Positions 25,348 through 34,422 of a stretch of 64,000 nt of DNA are shown here, in pieces. The stretch comes from DASUPK01 sp963763955 (GTDB lineage Bacteria > Actinomycetota > Thermoleophilia > Solirubrobacterales > 70-9), in the NCBI GenBank assembly GCA_963763955.1, contig CAVXQP010000024.1, forward strand, positions 62,001-126,000, read 5' to 3'. Positions within the stretch are counted from its first letter, which is position 1. Every line of letters begins with the position of its first letter. Below the pieces are notes generated by a model. That model did no database searches and was not told where the DNA came from. It worked only from the letters and a program-made list of their open reading frames with translations. The translations under genes were made by a program, and so were the position numbers.

Positions 25348-28300
25348 ATGGCCCTGAATCTGATCGCGGGACCCCCGAATTCGGCGAGAACCGGCGCCGT
25401 ACTCGACGGATTTCGCGAGAACCTCTCTCGCGACCCCCTGCTCGTCGTGCCGACGGCGGACGACGCCGAGCGCTTCGAGCGAGAGCTGCTCGAGCAGGGC
25501 GTCCTGCTGGGAGGCTCTGTGCTGACCTTCGGCGGCCTCTTCGGAGAGCTCGCCCGAGCGTATGAGCTCCCCTGGGAATCGGCGATCAGCAGGTCGCAGC
25601 GAGCCTGGCTCGCAGGAGCGGCCGTCAGACGGGTCGATCCCCGGGGGTTGCGCCGCTCCACCGGACGCCCCGGATTCGCCCCCGCCCTGGCCGATCTGAT
25701 CGAGGAGCTCCAGTCCGCCGCCGTGGACCCCGAGACATTCGACAGGCTCGCAGCGGAGGACAGCGATTACGAGCAGGACCTTGCCCGCCTCTATGCGGCC
25801 TGGGCGGAGATCCGCGACGAGCTCGGACTGCCCGACCGCCACCAGCTGGCGACGTCGGTCGCGACCGCGATCCGCTCCGACGCCGAGGGACGACGCTGGG
25901 GGAGCCGCCCGGTCTACCTCTATGGCTTCGACGACCTCACCGAGGAGCAGCTCGACCTGGTCGGAGTGCTGGCGGTCGTCACTGAGGTGACCGTCGCAGT
26001 CACCTACGAGGATCGCCTCGCCCTGCGAGCGCGGGCGACGCTGCTCGCCAATCTGAAGGAGCTGGTGCCGGCCGAGCGCCTCGGCTTCGAGCGCTATCTG
26101 AAGACCGATCCCGAGGCAACGCCGAACACGGTCCTGCATCACCTCGAGCGTGGATTTCTGGAGGCCGGCGCCGAGCGCGTGGAGCCCGGCGATGGCCTCT
26201 TTCTGCTGCGCTCAGCCGGCGAGCGCGCCGAGGCGGAGTTGGTCGGCGGCGAGGTCGCAAAGCTGCTCGCGGACGGCACCCCTCCGGACCAGATCGCAAT
26301 CGTCCTGCGCAGCCCCGGCCGTTCGGGGCGGCTCTGGGCCGAGGTGCTCGGTGGGCTCGGCATCCCGGTCGCGGTTGAGGCCTCGATGCCGCTCGCAGCG
26401 ACGGCCGTCGGCCGCGGGCTGGTGGCGCTGGCCAGGCTCGCCGGCCCCGGTGCGCTCGCCGAGGACCTCCTGACATTTCTCCGCGTCCCGGGCCGCGCCC
26501 GCAGCGGCCAGGTCGACCGTCTCGAGCGCACGATCCGCCGCAACGGGATCGGCTCGGCGGCCGACGCCGAGGCCGCCTGGGCCCAGTCGGATCGAAATCG
26601 CGATCTCTTCGAGCTCACTGACATCCGCGAGGCAGGTGGCGGCGTCAGCCTGCTCCGTGTAACCGCGCGCCTCGCACGGATGATCGCCGAGTTTCCGATC
26701 GAGAGGGAGGCGGAGATCCCCGGGCCGGTCCGGTCGCTCGAGCTGCGTGCTGCAGCGGCCGCCGAGCAGGCGCTGCTCGAGGTCGCCGAGCTCGACCCGG
26801 AGAGCCTCAGCCCCCCGGAACTGGAGGAGATTCTCGGGACGATCACGGTCCGCCAGCACCAGGGCACAGCGAGCGGCCGTGTTCGAGTGCTCAGCCCCTA
26901 CCGGTTGCGCGCGCGGCGAGTGGAGCATTTGTTCATCTGCTCCCTCCAGGACGGCGAGTTCCCGCGGCGAGATCCCGCCTCACCCCTCGTCCCGGAGGAC
27001 CGCCGCGGGGAGCTCGGCCTGCCGGTCCGCTCCGAGCCGGAGGACGAGGAGCGCTACCTCTTTGCGATCTGCCTCTCGCGTCCCGAGCTGGGCCTCGCCC
27101 TGTCCTGGCGGGAGACGGACGACGAGGGCCACCCGGCCTCGCGCTCCCCGTTCGTCGACGAGGTCCGCGACCTGCTCGAGCCGCGGCAGCCGGACGATCC
27201 GGATGAGCCCGATCCACTGATGGAGACGATCGGCCGCGAGCGCGGGCCGGGCGACGTGGTGATGACGCCCGCTATCGCCTCCACGCCGGCCGAGCTCGCC
27301 CGCACCCTCGCCGCCCGTGGACGGGAGCGGTGGCCGGAGGCGATGGCGGCGATCGAGCTGCCGGAGCCGGTCAAGGAGGAGATCGCGAACCGGCTCGAGG
27401 CTGCGACTGGGGTCACCGAGCCCCGCCGGATCCGCCCGCGCGATCTGCGCTCAGACACCGTGCTCGCCAGGCTGGGGGAGATCGAGGCCTTCGGCGGTAC
27501 GACGCTGGAGGAATACGCGCTCTGCTCCTACCGCTGGCTGATCGGCCACGAGCTCAGGCCGCAGCGGCTTGACCCGGCCGATGAGCCGCTGGTTCTCGGC
27601 GGCCTCGCCCATCGCGCCCTCGAGGACCTCTACAAGGAGCGGCCCGGCGGCACGGCGCGACCAACCCCCAAGACGCTCGCTGCGTGGAGGCGCCGGGCCC
27701 GCGAGCTCGTGGAGCAGCAGGCCGAAAAGTCCGGCCTCCCGGCGGCGAACCCGGTGGCTATCGCGCAGATCCGGCGGGTGGAGGGCCTCATTTCCGCGTT
27801 CCTCTCCGACGAGGCGGCGAGCGAGCGAGTGCTGCTGCCCGAACCCGAGTTGATCGAGGCCCACTTCGACGATGAGGATGGGACGCGTCCTGCTCTCGAG
27901 CTCGACGGCTTCAAGCTGCACGGCTCGATCGACAGGGTCGACGTGGCCGACACCCCCAATGGCCGGGTCGGCCTGGTCAACGACTACAAGCTCTCGCGCG
28001 AGGTCACCAAAGGGGCAGATCTCGAGGACGACGGCAAGCTGCAACTTCAGCTCTACGCGCTGGCGCTGAGGAAGCTCTGGGGGATCGAGCCGGTCGGCGG
28101 CGTCTACATCCCACTGCGCGGCACCACCGAGAGCGGCCGGCGTCCACGCGGCTTCCTCAACAAGGACGCGCCCGATGACCTGGCCGGTGTGGAGATCATC
28201 GGCGACGACGGGCTGGAGGGCGAAGAGTTCGAGGCGACACTCGAGCGAGCGGCTGCCCGCGGCTCGGAGATCGCTCGCCAGATCACCGAAGGGCGGGTCC

Positions 28301-28416
28301 GTCGCGATCCCACGGGCGGCCAGTGCCCGCCCTTCTGCCACTGGCAGACCATCTGCCGCAAGGAGCGCGGCATGGGCGACACCGAGGAGACCGAGGAAGA
28401 GGACGAGGAGCGGTGA
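25348..28416 (+). CDS. addB: AddB-like helicase-nuclease subunit (PD-(D/E)XK, Fe-S)
   Basis: About 1022 residues. The N-terminal helicase-like part opens with LIAGPPNSARTGAVLDGF, a degenerate nucleotide-binding loop as in AddB. The C-terminal part is a RecB-type nuclease: GGLAHRALEDLYKE, then LHGSIDRVDV and VNDYKLS. One Cys at about 725 (YALCSYRW) and a CPPFCHWQTIC cluster (C-x3-C-x5-C) near 990-1005 form the Fe-S staple of AddB-type nucleases. It pairs with the next gene to process double-strand breaks. ATG at 25348 fits the conserved N-terminus; ATG at 25336 is possible. GTGA overlap with addA. Confidence 0.8.
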   Translation: MALNLIAGPPNSARTGAVLDGFRENLSRDPLLVVPTADDAERFERELLEQGVLLGGSVLTFGGLFGELARAYELPWESAISRSQRAWLAGAAVRRVDPRGLRRSTGRPGFAPALADLIEELQSAAVDPETFDRLAAEDSDYEQDLARLYAAWAEIRDELGLPDRHQLATSVATAIRSDAEGRRWGSRPVYLYGFDDLTEEQLDLVGVLAVVTEVTVAVTYEDRLALRARATLLANLKELVPAERLGFERYLKTDPEATPNTVLHHLERGFLEAGAERVEPGDGLFLLRSAGERAEAELVGGEVAKLLADGTPPDQIAIVLRSPGRSGRLWAEVLGGLGIPVAVEASMPLAATAVGRGLVALARLAGPGALAEDLLTFLRVPGRARSGQVDRLERTIRRNGIGSAADAEAAWAQSDRNRDLFELTDIREAGGGVSLLRVTARLARMIAEFPIEREAEIPGPVRSLELRAAAAAEQALLEVAELDPESLSPPELEEILGTITVRQHQGTASGRVRVLSPYRLRARRVEHLFICSLQDGEFPRRDPASPLVPEDRRGELGLPVRSEPEDEERYLFAICLSRPELGLALSWRETDDEGHPASRSPFVDEVRDLLEPRQPDDPDEPDPLMETIGRERGPGDVVMTPAIASTPAELARTLAARGRERWPEAMAAIELPEPVKEEIANRLEAATGVTEPRRIRPRDLRSDTVLARLGEIEAFGGTTLEEYALCSYRWLIGHELRPQRLDPADEPLVLGGLAHRALEDLYKERPGGTARPTPKTLAAWRRRARELVEQQAEKSGLPAANPVAIAQIRRVEGLISAFLSDEAASERVLLPEPELIEAHFDDEDGTRPALELDGFKLHGSIDRVDVADTPNGRVGLVNDYKLSREVTKGADLEDDGKLQLQLYALALRKLWGIEPVGGVYIPLRGTTESGRRPRGFLNKDAPDDLAGVEIIGDDGLEGEEFEATLERAAARGSEIARQITEGRVRRDPTGGQCPPFCHWQTICRKERGMGDTEETEEEDEER

Positions 28417-31400
28417 ACGTGCTCACCCCTGAGCAGGCGCTGGCGGTGGGCCGGCGCGACATCGACGTCTTCTGCGAGGCGGGCGCCGGGACCGGTAAGA
28501 CGAGCGTTCTGGTCGGGCGCTTCCTGGCGTCCGTATCCGAGGACGAAGTCGGGATGGGCGACATCCTCGCCTTCACCTTCACCGAGCGCGCCGCCGACCA
28601 GCTCCGCGGGCGAGTGCGCGGAGGTCTCCACGCGCGGGCTCGCGAGGCAGGAGCCGCGGGCGACGAGGGGCGGCGCCTGCAGCTCGAGCGCCTCGCCCGG
28701 GACACCGAGGCGGCGTGGATCTCGACGATTCACGGCTTCTGCCGGCGACTGCTGGCGGCGCATCCCGTCGCGGCCGGGATCGATCCTCGCTTCCGGGTCC
28801 TGAACGAGGGCGAGTCCTCCCGCCTGCGCAGCCGCGCCTTCTGGGCGGCGCTCGATGCACTGCTCTCGGAAGGAGACCCCGACGCAACCAGCCGCATCGT
28901 GGCGGCGCTTACTCCCAGGGGGCTGCGCTCGATCGTGATCAGCGCCCACGATGAGCTGCGCAGTCGCGGCGAGGAGGCACAGCTGCCACAGGCGCCCGCC
29001 GTCGACCCTGCCGCGGCGGTTACCGAGCTCGGCGAGGCGGCCGCCGAGGCGCTCGAGGAGTGCGATGGCGCAACCGGCAAGTCGGCTCCGGACATGCTCG
29101 AGCGACTCGGCCGTGCCCGGGAGCTCGCCGACCGAGCCGCGGGCGGCGAGCCGCCGGAGCTGGACGACGTGATCCCACTCGAGCTCAAGTCGGGCGCCAA
29201 GCCCTTCTCCGGGGCGTGCTGCGAGCGCTACCGGGCAGCCTGGGCCGCGTCCCGCAAAGCCCTCGCCCAGGCCGAGATGGCGGATTCCTACGAGCTGATC
29301 CGCGAGCTTCTGACCGCCTACAACACCGAGTACGAACGGCTCAAGTCAATTCGCTCGGGGCTCGACTTCGAGGACCTCCAGCTTCGCGCCCGCGACCTGC
29401 TTCGTGACAACGAGGTTATCCGCGCCCGTTACCGCGACCGGTTTCGGCATCTGCTGGTCGACGAGTTCCAGGACACGAATCAAGTCCAGCTCGAGCTGAT
29501 CCGGCTCCTCCAGGGGCCCGAGACCCGGCTCTTCTGCGTCGGCGACGAGCTCCAGTCCATCTACGGATTCCGACATGCCGACCTGGCCGTCTTCCGACGC
29601 GAACGGAAGCGTTTCCGAGAGATGAGGGACGCCGGGCAGGTCATGCCCCTGACGGGAAACTTCCGGGCCCTGCCCGAGGTGCTGGGAGCGGTCGACGCGA
29701 TCGGCGAAGCCCTGATCGAGCGCTTCGAGCCGCTCACCGTTGGCGCGGAGCCTGACCCGGACGCGGGCTCCCCCACCTCGCCAGCGGTCGAGCTGATGCT
29801 GATCGCCAGCGACAAGAAGGAGAACGACTGGTCGGCGGACGAGGTTGCCCTGGAGCTCGACGAGGACGAGCCGGCACCCGCGCACAGGATCGCCGAGGCG
29901 CGTCTACTGGCCTCGCGGCTGGCGGCGCTGCAAGACGAAGGGGTGGCACGGAGGGAGATGGTGGTGCTGCTCCGCTCCTACACCTGGGTCGACACCTACG
30001 AGCGGGCCCTGGCCGATGCCGGGCTCGAGCCATACGTGATCGGCGGCCGCGGCTATTGGTCCCAGCAGCAGGTCGAGGACATGCTGATCCTGCTCGGCGT
30101 GATCGCGAACCCCCTCGACGACGAGGCGCTGCTCGGGGCGCTCGCCTCCCCCGCGTGCGCAGTCACCCCCGACACGCTCTGGCTGCTGCGCCGGGTCGCC
30201 CTCGGCCGGCGCGAGCGCGGCTTCTCGACCCGCCTTTGGCCTGCGCTGCGCGAGGTCGTTGCCGGTGAGGTGCCAGCCGAGGGGGATGGGCAGAGCTGGG
30301 CCGAGGCCATCGGCGAGGACGAGACCGAGAGGCTGCGCCGCTTCGTCGAGCAGATCGAGCCGCTTCGTAGCGATGCCCCGCTGCTCGGCCTGGAGGGCAC
30401 GATCCGAGCGGTCTGCGAGCGCCTGGGCTATGACCTCGCCACTCTGATGCGTCCCGGCGGCGAGGCGCGCTGGGCCAACGTCCGCAAGCTCATGCGGCTG
30501 GCGCGCGAATACGAGTCGAACGAGGGTGCCGACCTGCGCGGATTCCTCGAGTACGCGGGCGAAGAGACCGTCCGGGCGGGCGAGGGTGAGGCGCCGACTG
30601 CGGCCGAGGAGCACGACGGCGTGCGGATCATGACCGTGCACGGCGCCAAGGGCCTGGAGTTCGAGGCGGTCGCCGTGCCCGAGCTGGGTCGGCGCGTACT
30701 GGCGGGGTTCCCGCCGGCCATCCGGATCGGAACGACCGAGCCCTCCGAGGAGCCGGATGGAGACGCCCCCTCCCCGCTCCGGGTCGGCCTGCGACTCGCT
30801 CGGCTCGGCCGGCCGTCCGAACGGCTCTATGACCTGGACGAGCTCGAGGACCGTGCCAAGCTCGAGGAGGCGGCGGAGGAGCTTCGCCTTGCCCATGTGG
30901 CCTTCACGCGCGCCAGGTGCAGACTGATCCTGAGCGGCACGTACAACCCCGGGAGGGACCCTGCGAGCAGCCTCCTGCCGGGCTCGCCGGTGACCGAGCG
31001 GCTGATTCATGGTCTCCACGAGGGACCGCTCGGCGCACTGCTGGCGCTGGAGAAGACCTGGGAGGGCGAGATCGAGGTGCCGGCGCCGGAGCCGCGGCCG
31101 GGTCTCGACGCGAGCTTCAACCCGGTGCGAATCGCGGTCTCTATCACCTTCCCGGCCGAGGGTGCGGGGGCCGCGCTGGCACCGAGCGGGATCGCGGAGG
31201 CCGCCCCGCAGACACCCACCGAGTCGATTGCGCCTCCCCTCCTCGACCTCGCCGTCGAATCGGTCTCGAGCGCCCGGCTCTCCTACTCGGCGCTGTCGGC
31301 GTATGCGGCGTGCGGGTACCGCTTCCTGGTCGAACGGGAGCTCGGACTCGCCGCTCGGCAGCCCGGCGCGGGACTGCCCGCGGCGGCATCGCTCGACGAA

Positions 31401-32159
31401 GGCGAGGCCGACCCCGGAGACGTGCCGGCACGGGAGGCCCGGTTCGGGTTCGGGAACGCGATCCATGGCCTGCTGGAGTGGAGTGCGCGCAACCGCTGGC
31501 GCCACCCGGATGCCGAGCGCATCCGCCGGCATCTTCGAAATACCGGCCTGCCGGGAAGTGACGAGGAGCTCGAGCGCGCGGAGACCGCCCTCGCGGGATG
31601 GCTCGAGTCGCCGCTCTGCCGTGAGCTCGGTGGGAGCGGCGTCGGCGTGCGACCGGAGGAGCCCTTCCTGCTGCCGATCGAGGGTGCGGTGATCCGCGGC
31701 TCCATCGACCTGCTGGCACGTGATCCGGACCATCCCCCGCTGATCGTCGACTACAAGACCGACCGACTCGATCGCGACCCCGCCGAGTTGATCGATCGCT
31801 ATTCGGTCCAACGCGACATCTACGCGCTCGCCGCCTCCGGAGGCGGGCCGGTCCGGACCGCCTATGTGTTTCTCGAGCGGCCGCTCGAACCGGTGGAGAT
31901 GGAATACCGGGAGGCGGACCTCGATCGGGCGCGCGATCACGTGATCGACCTGCTCGAGGGAATCGCCGCTGGGCGCTTCGAGGTCACCAGGAGACCGCAC
32001 CGGGCGCTCTGCGCGGACTGTCCGGCGCGGGAGCGGCTCTGCAGCCACGACACCGCCGCCCAGATGCGGGAGGACCCTGATCCGCCGATCGAGCCAGCGC
32101 GTCAGGAGCCGCCGGTCGAGACCGGGGAGCCGCAGCTAAGCCTGCTGGAGGGCTCGTGA
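28413..32159 (+). CDS. addA: AddA-like UvrD-family helicase-nuclease
   Basis: About 1248 residues. The SF1 helicase motifs are Walker A EAGAGTGKTSVLVGRF, motif II LLVDEFQDTNQVQLELI, motif V/VI region MTVHGAKGLEFEAV and LAHVAFTRARCRL. The C-terminal RecB-like nuclease has FGNAIHGLLEWS and LIVDYKTDRLDRDP. GTG at 28413 overlaps the addB stop. With AddB it would unwind and resect broken ends for RecA. Many mycobacteria instead use AdnAB, with motors and nucleases in both subunits; here the first gene has lost its ATPase core, so the pair is AddAB-like. Confidence 0.85.
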   Translation: MNVLTPEQALAVGRRDIDVFCEAGAGTGKTSVLVGRFLASVSEDEVGMGDILAFTFTERAADQLRGRVRGGLHARAREAGAAGDEGRRLQLERLARDTEAAWISTIHGFCRRLLAAHPVAAGIDPRFRVLNEGESSRLRSRAFWAALDALLSEGDPDATSRIVAALTPRGLRSIVISAHDELRSRGEEAQLPQAPAVDPAAAVTELGEAAAEALEECDGATGKSAPDMLERLGRARELADRAAGGEPPELDDVIPLELKSGAKPFSGACCERYRAAWAASRKALAQAEMADSYELIRELLTAYNTEYERLKSIRSGLDFEDLQLRARDLLRDNEVIRARYRDRFRHLLVDEFQDTNQVQLELIRLLQGPETRLFCVGDELQSIYGFRHADLAVFRRERKRFREMRDAGQVMPLTGNFRALPEVLGAVDAIGEALIERFEPLTVGAEPDPDAGSPTSPAVELMLIASDKKENDWSADEVALELDEDEPAPAHRIAEARLLASRLAALQDEGVARREMVVLLRSYTWVDTYERALADAGLEPYVIGGRGYWSQQQVEDMLILLGVIANPLDDEALLGALASPACAVTPDTLWLLRRVALGRRERGFSTRLWPALREVVAGEVPAEGDGQSWAEAIGEDETERLRRFVEQIEPLRSDAPLLGLEGTIRAVCERLGYDLATLMRPGGEARWANVRKLMRLAREYESNEGADLRGFLEYAGEETVRAGEGEAPTAAEEHDGVRIMTVHGAKGLEFEAVAVPELGRRVLAGFPPAIRIGTTEPSEEPDGDAPSPLRVGLRLARLGRPSERLYDLDELEDRAKLEEAAEELRLAHVAFTRARCRLILSGTYNPGRDPASSLLPGSPVTERLIHGLHEGPLGALLALEKTWEGEIEVPAPEPRPGLDASFNPVRIAVSITFPAEGAGAALAPSGIAEAAPQTPTESIAPPLLDLAVESVSSARLSYSALSAYAACGYRFLVERELGLAARQPGAGLPAAASLDEGEADPGDVPAREARFGFGNAIHGLLEWSARNRWRHPDAERIRRHLRNTGLPGSDEELERAETALAGWLESPLCRELGGSGVGVRPEEPFLLPIEGAVIRGSIDLLARDPDHPPLIVDYKTDRLDRDPAELIDRYSVQRDIYALAASGGGPVRTAYVFLERPLEPVEMEYREADLDRARDHVIDLLEGIAAGRFEVTRRPHRALCADCPARERLCSHDTAAQMREDPDPPIEPARQEPPVETGEPQLSLLEGS

Positions 32160-32737
32160 GTGGGGGCCGGCTCGGCCTCTTCGGCTACGGCTCATTGGTG
32201 CTCCACGAGAGCGCCTCGATGACCCTCGGCCGCCCGGCCGGCGAGCTCCGACCCGCGCGCCTGCACGACTGGAAGCGGCGCTTCTCCCAGCGCCGGGACA
32301 ACCTGACGTGCGAGAAGACCTTCGAGCGCACCGGGGGCTGGCGCCCGGAGTGGATCCTCGGCCTCAACGTCGAGAACGGCGACGATGACGCCGGGCCCGT
32401 CAACGGAGTCGTGATCGAATTGAGCGAGGCCGAGCTCGACCGTCTCGACATCCGCGAGATCCGCTACGACCGGGTCGACGTCACCGGCTCGGTCGAGGGC
32501 GAGGATCTGCCGGAGCGGATCGTCACCTACACGGCGAAGCCGTTCCATTTCGCCCCGGAGCCTCCCGAGGACTCGATCATCCTGGCGACCTACGCCGCTG
32601 CGGTTGAGCGGGGATTCCTTGGACTGGGGAAAGCGGAGCTGGACCATTACCTGGCGACGACTCCGTATCCAGTCGAGCGGGTCGAGGCCAAGCTGGTCGT
32701 CGACCGGATCCCCACAGGCAATCCCAGGGACTGGTAG
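32156..32737 (+). CDS. Gamma-glutamylcyclotransferase-like protein
   Basis: 193 residues with the AIG2/GGCT start LGLFGYGSLVLHESASMTLG (YGSL substrate loop) and a Glu-rich middle (NGVVIELSEAELDRLDIREI) containing the family's catalytic Glu region. Such enzymes release 5-oxoproline from gamma-glutamyl compounds. The substrate is unknown here. GTG at 32156 overlaps the addA stop (GTGA), so it is co-translated with the repair genes although no functional link is known. Confidence 0.8.
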   Translation: MSGGRLGLFGYGSLVLHESASMTLGRPAGELRPARLHDWKRRFSQRRDNLTCEKTFERTGGWRPEWILGLNVENGDDDAGPVNGVVIELSEAELDRLDIREIRYDRVDVTGSVEGEDLPERIVTYTAKPFHFAPEPPEDSIILATYAAAVERGFLGLGKAELDHYLATTPYPVERVEAKLVVDRIPTGNPRDW

Positions 32738-32755
32738 GCGAGGTTTGGCGAGTTA

Positions 32756-32772
32756 CCCGTCTATATGACGGG
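32756..32772. terminator. Stem-loop between convergent genes
   Basis: CCCGTC-TATAT-GACGGG is a perfect 6-bp stem with a 5-nt loop between the GGCT-like gene and the convergent HxlR gene. No long U-run follows on either strand, so termination is suggested mainly by position. Confidence 0.35.
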
Positions 32773-32790
32773 AAAGTCGACAACCGTCGG

Positions 32791-33144
32791 TCAGGCCCGA
32801 TGCCAGCGGCGAGCCCATTCCCTGAGCTCGCCCATCACCGGCTCGAGGGAGTGGCCCTTGGCGGTGAGCTCGTAGCTCACCCGGACGCGGGTGCCCGGCT
32901 GCACCTCGCGCTGGACGAAGCCGGCCTTCTCGAGCTCCTTGAGCCGGCAAGAGAGCAGGCGGTCGGACATGCCCGGAACGGCCTCCTTGAGCTCGGCGAA
33001 GTGGAGGGGCCCATCGGTGAGCGCGTAAAGGATGGCCCCCGCCCAGCGGCGCCCGATCAACTCGACGGCACCGTGGTAGTGCCGACACACTTGTTTTGGC
33101 TTGGCCGCCCCCCTGGATGCGCCGACGCCGGACTGCGTTCTCAC
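32791..33144 (-). CDS. HxlR-family transcriptional regulator
   Basis: 117 residues, a winged-helix HxlR/MarR-like regulator: CRHYHGAVELIGRRWAGAIL, then HFAELKEAVPGMSDRLLSCR (recognition helix) and RVRVSYELTAKGHSLEPVM (wing). The single Cys near residue 20 (KQVCRHYH) occupies the position used for redox or aldehyde sensing in HxlR/HypR members. GTG at 33144. Target genes cannot be named. Confidence 0.88.
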   Translation of the reverse strand: MRTQSGVGASRGAAKPKQVCRHYHGAVELIGRRWAGAILYALTDGPLHFAELKEAVPGMSDRLLSCRLKELEKAGFVQREVQPGTRVRVSYELTAKGHSLEPVMGELREWARRWHRA

Positions 33145-33219
33145 CTCGTTTCAAGCTTACCGATCGTAAGGGCCGGCCAAACCTGAATCGGGTGGCGCCG
33201 TGGGCGCCCTCTCGCCCAT

Positions 33220-34380
33220 TCAGCGAGTGCACGGCCCCGTACCTACGGGCCCGCTGGAATCGCTCAGGGCGCGCTCAACGACGTCATTCGGAACCGCGTA
33301 GCCGCCCGGCTTGCCCTGCGTGGTGGCGGCGAACACGGTCCCCATCACCTGGCCGTTTTCGTCGACGATCGGCCCTCCCGAGTTGCCGCTGTGCACCTCT
33401 CCGCGGAGCGCGGTCAGCTCGCGGGTGATCGGGCCGCGCCCATAGGAGTCCTGGGTGAACACCGGCCCCGTCGCGCCGATGCGGGCGGGGGTGATCGCGA
33501 ACGGCCCGTTCTCCGGATAGCCGAGCACGGCGCCCGGCGTGCCGCTCCGCACGTCCGGGGAGAGCGACAGGGTACTCCCCGCCAAGCCGTCCACCCGGAG
33601 CAGCGCCAGGTCGTTCTCGGGGTCGTAGTGGACCGGCGTCGCGTCCAGGGAGCCGCTCGAACCGGCCGGCGTGACCGTGGTGTCGCTTTCCCCCGCAACG
33701 ACGTGCGCGTTGGTGACCACCAGGCCCGGCGCCGCGATCCAGCCCGATCCCTCGACGCCGAGGCCGCAGGCGGTTCCGAGCACCCGGACGACGCCGGCAG
33801 TGGCGGCCTGGACGTCCGGGTCGCGAGCGATCTTCGAATCGGGCGCTGCTACGTCCGGGCTCGGCCCCTGGACAGCGACGCGCGGATCGATCCGGTGGAG
33901 CGCATTGATCAGGGAGCTCGAAGGGGGAAACGCATTGTTGAGCGCCCGCAGGATCGAGGAGCGCTGCACCGCTGTACGCAGCCCCTGCGCGCCGGGGGCG
34001 TTCAGCGCCACGGCCCCGAAGAGCCAGGCGAGGCCGAGCGCGAGCGCCACCAGGAGCACCGCGCCGCCCGAGGACTCGGCGATCGCGATCCCGCGCCGGC
34101 GCCCGGCCTGGCCGAGGACGCGTCGCCGGACGGCGATCGCGACTCCCTCCAGCGACACGGCCACGATCCCGCCGATCAGCAGCGCGCCCGCGAGGGCGAT
34201 GGCCGGCGCGTAGGGAGAGTGCGAGCCGTCGGGCAGGAGCGCGGGGCCGAGGCGGCTGCCGACGAAGGCGCCGATCGCGAAGCCCCCGAGGCTGAGCACG
34301 CCCACGATCAGGCCCTGCTGGTACCCCCAGAACGCCATCGCCAGGGCGAAGGCGACGATCACCCAATCGAGGCCGGTCAC
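33220..34380 (-). CDS. MarP-like membrane serine protease (CvpA + trypsin domain)
   Basis: 386 residues: a CvpA-like N-terminal part with four membrane helices (GLDWVIVAFALAMAFWGYQQ begins it) and an extracytoplasmic trypsin-fold protease. Catalytic His is in VVTNAHVVAGES, Asp in NDLALLRVDG and Ser in HSGNSGGPIVDENG. Two Cys (TACGLGV and the last residues) may pair, as in mycobacterial MarP, which defends against acid and oxidative stress. GTG start at 34380. Divergent from the PBP gene, with only 42 nt between starts. Confidence 0.88.
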   Translation of the reverse strand: MTGLDWVIVAFALAMAFWGYQQGLIVGVLSLGGFAIGAFVGSRLGPALLPDGSHSPYAPAIALAGALLIGGIVAVSLEGVAIAVRRRVLGQAGRRRGIAIAESSGGAVLLVALALGLAWLFGAVALNAPGAQGLRTAVQRSSILRALNNAFPPSSSLINALHRIDPRVAVQGPSPDVAAPDSKIARDPDVQAATAGVVRVLGTACGLGVEGSGWIAAPGLVVTNAHVVAGESDTTVTPAGSSGSLDATPVHYDPENDLALLRVDGLAGSTLSLSPDVRSGTPGAVLGYPENGPFAITPARIGATGPVFTQDSYGRGPITRELTALRGEVHSGNSGGPIVDENGQVMGTVFAATTQGKPGGYAVPNDVVERALSDSSGPVGTGPCTR

Positions 34381-34422
34381 GGTTTCCCGAATACAAGCGC
34401 ACGAGCCACTACCTTTGCCGAC

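Noticed and set aside
33391..34422. Long open frame upstream of the PBP (would give a 967-residue protein)
   Set aside because: It is antisense to the well-supported MarP-like protease and has shadow-type Arg/Gly-rich composition. The PBP starts at GTG 34423.
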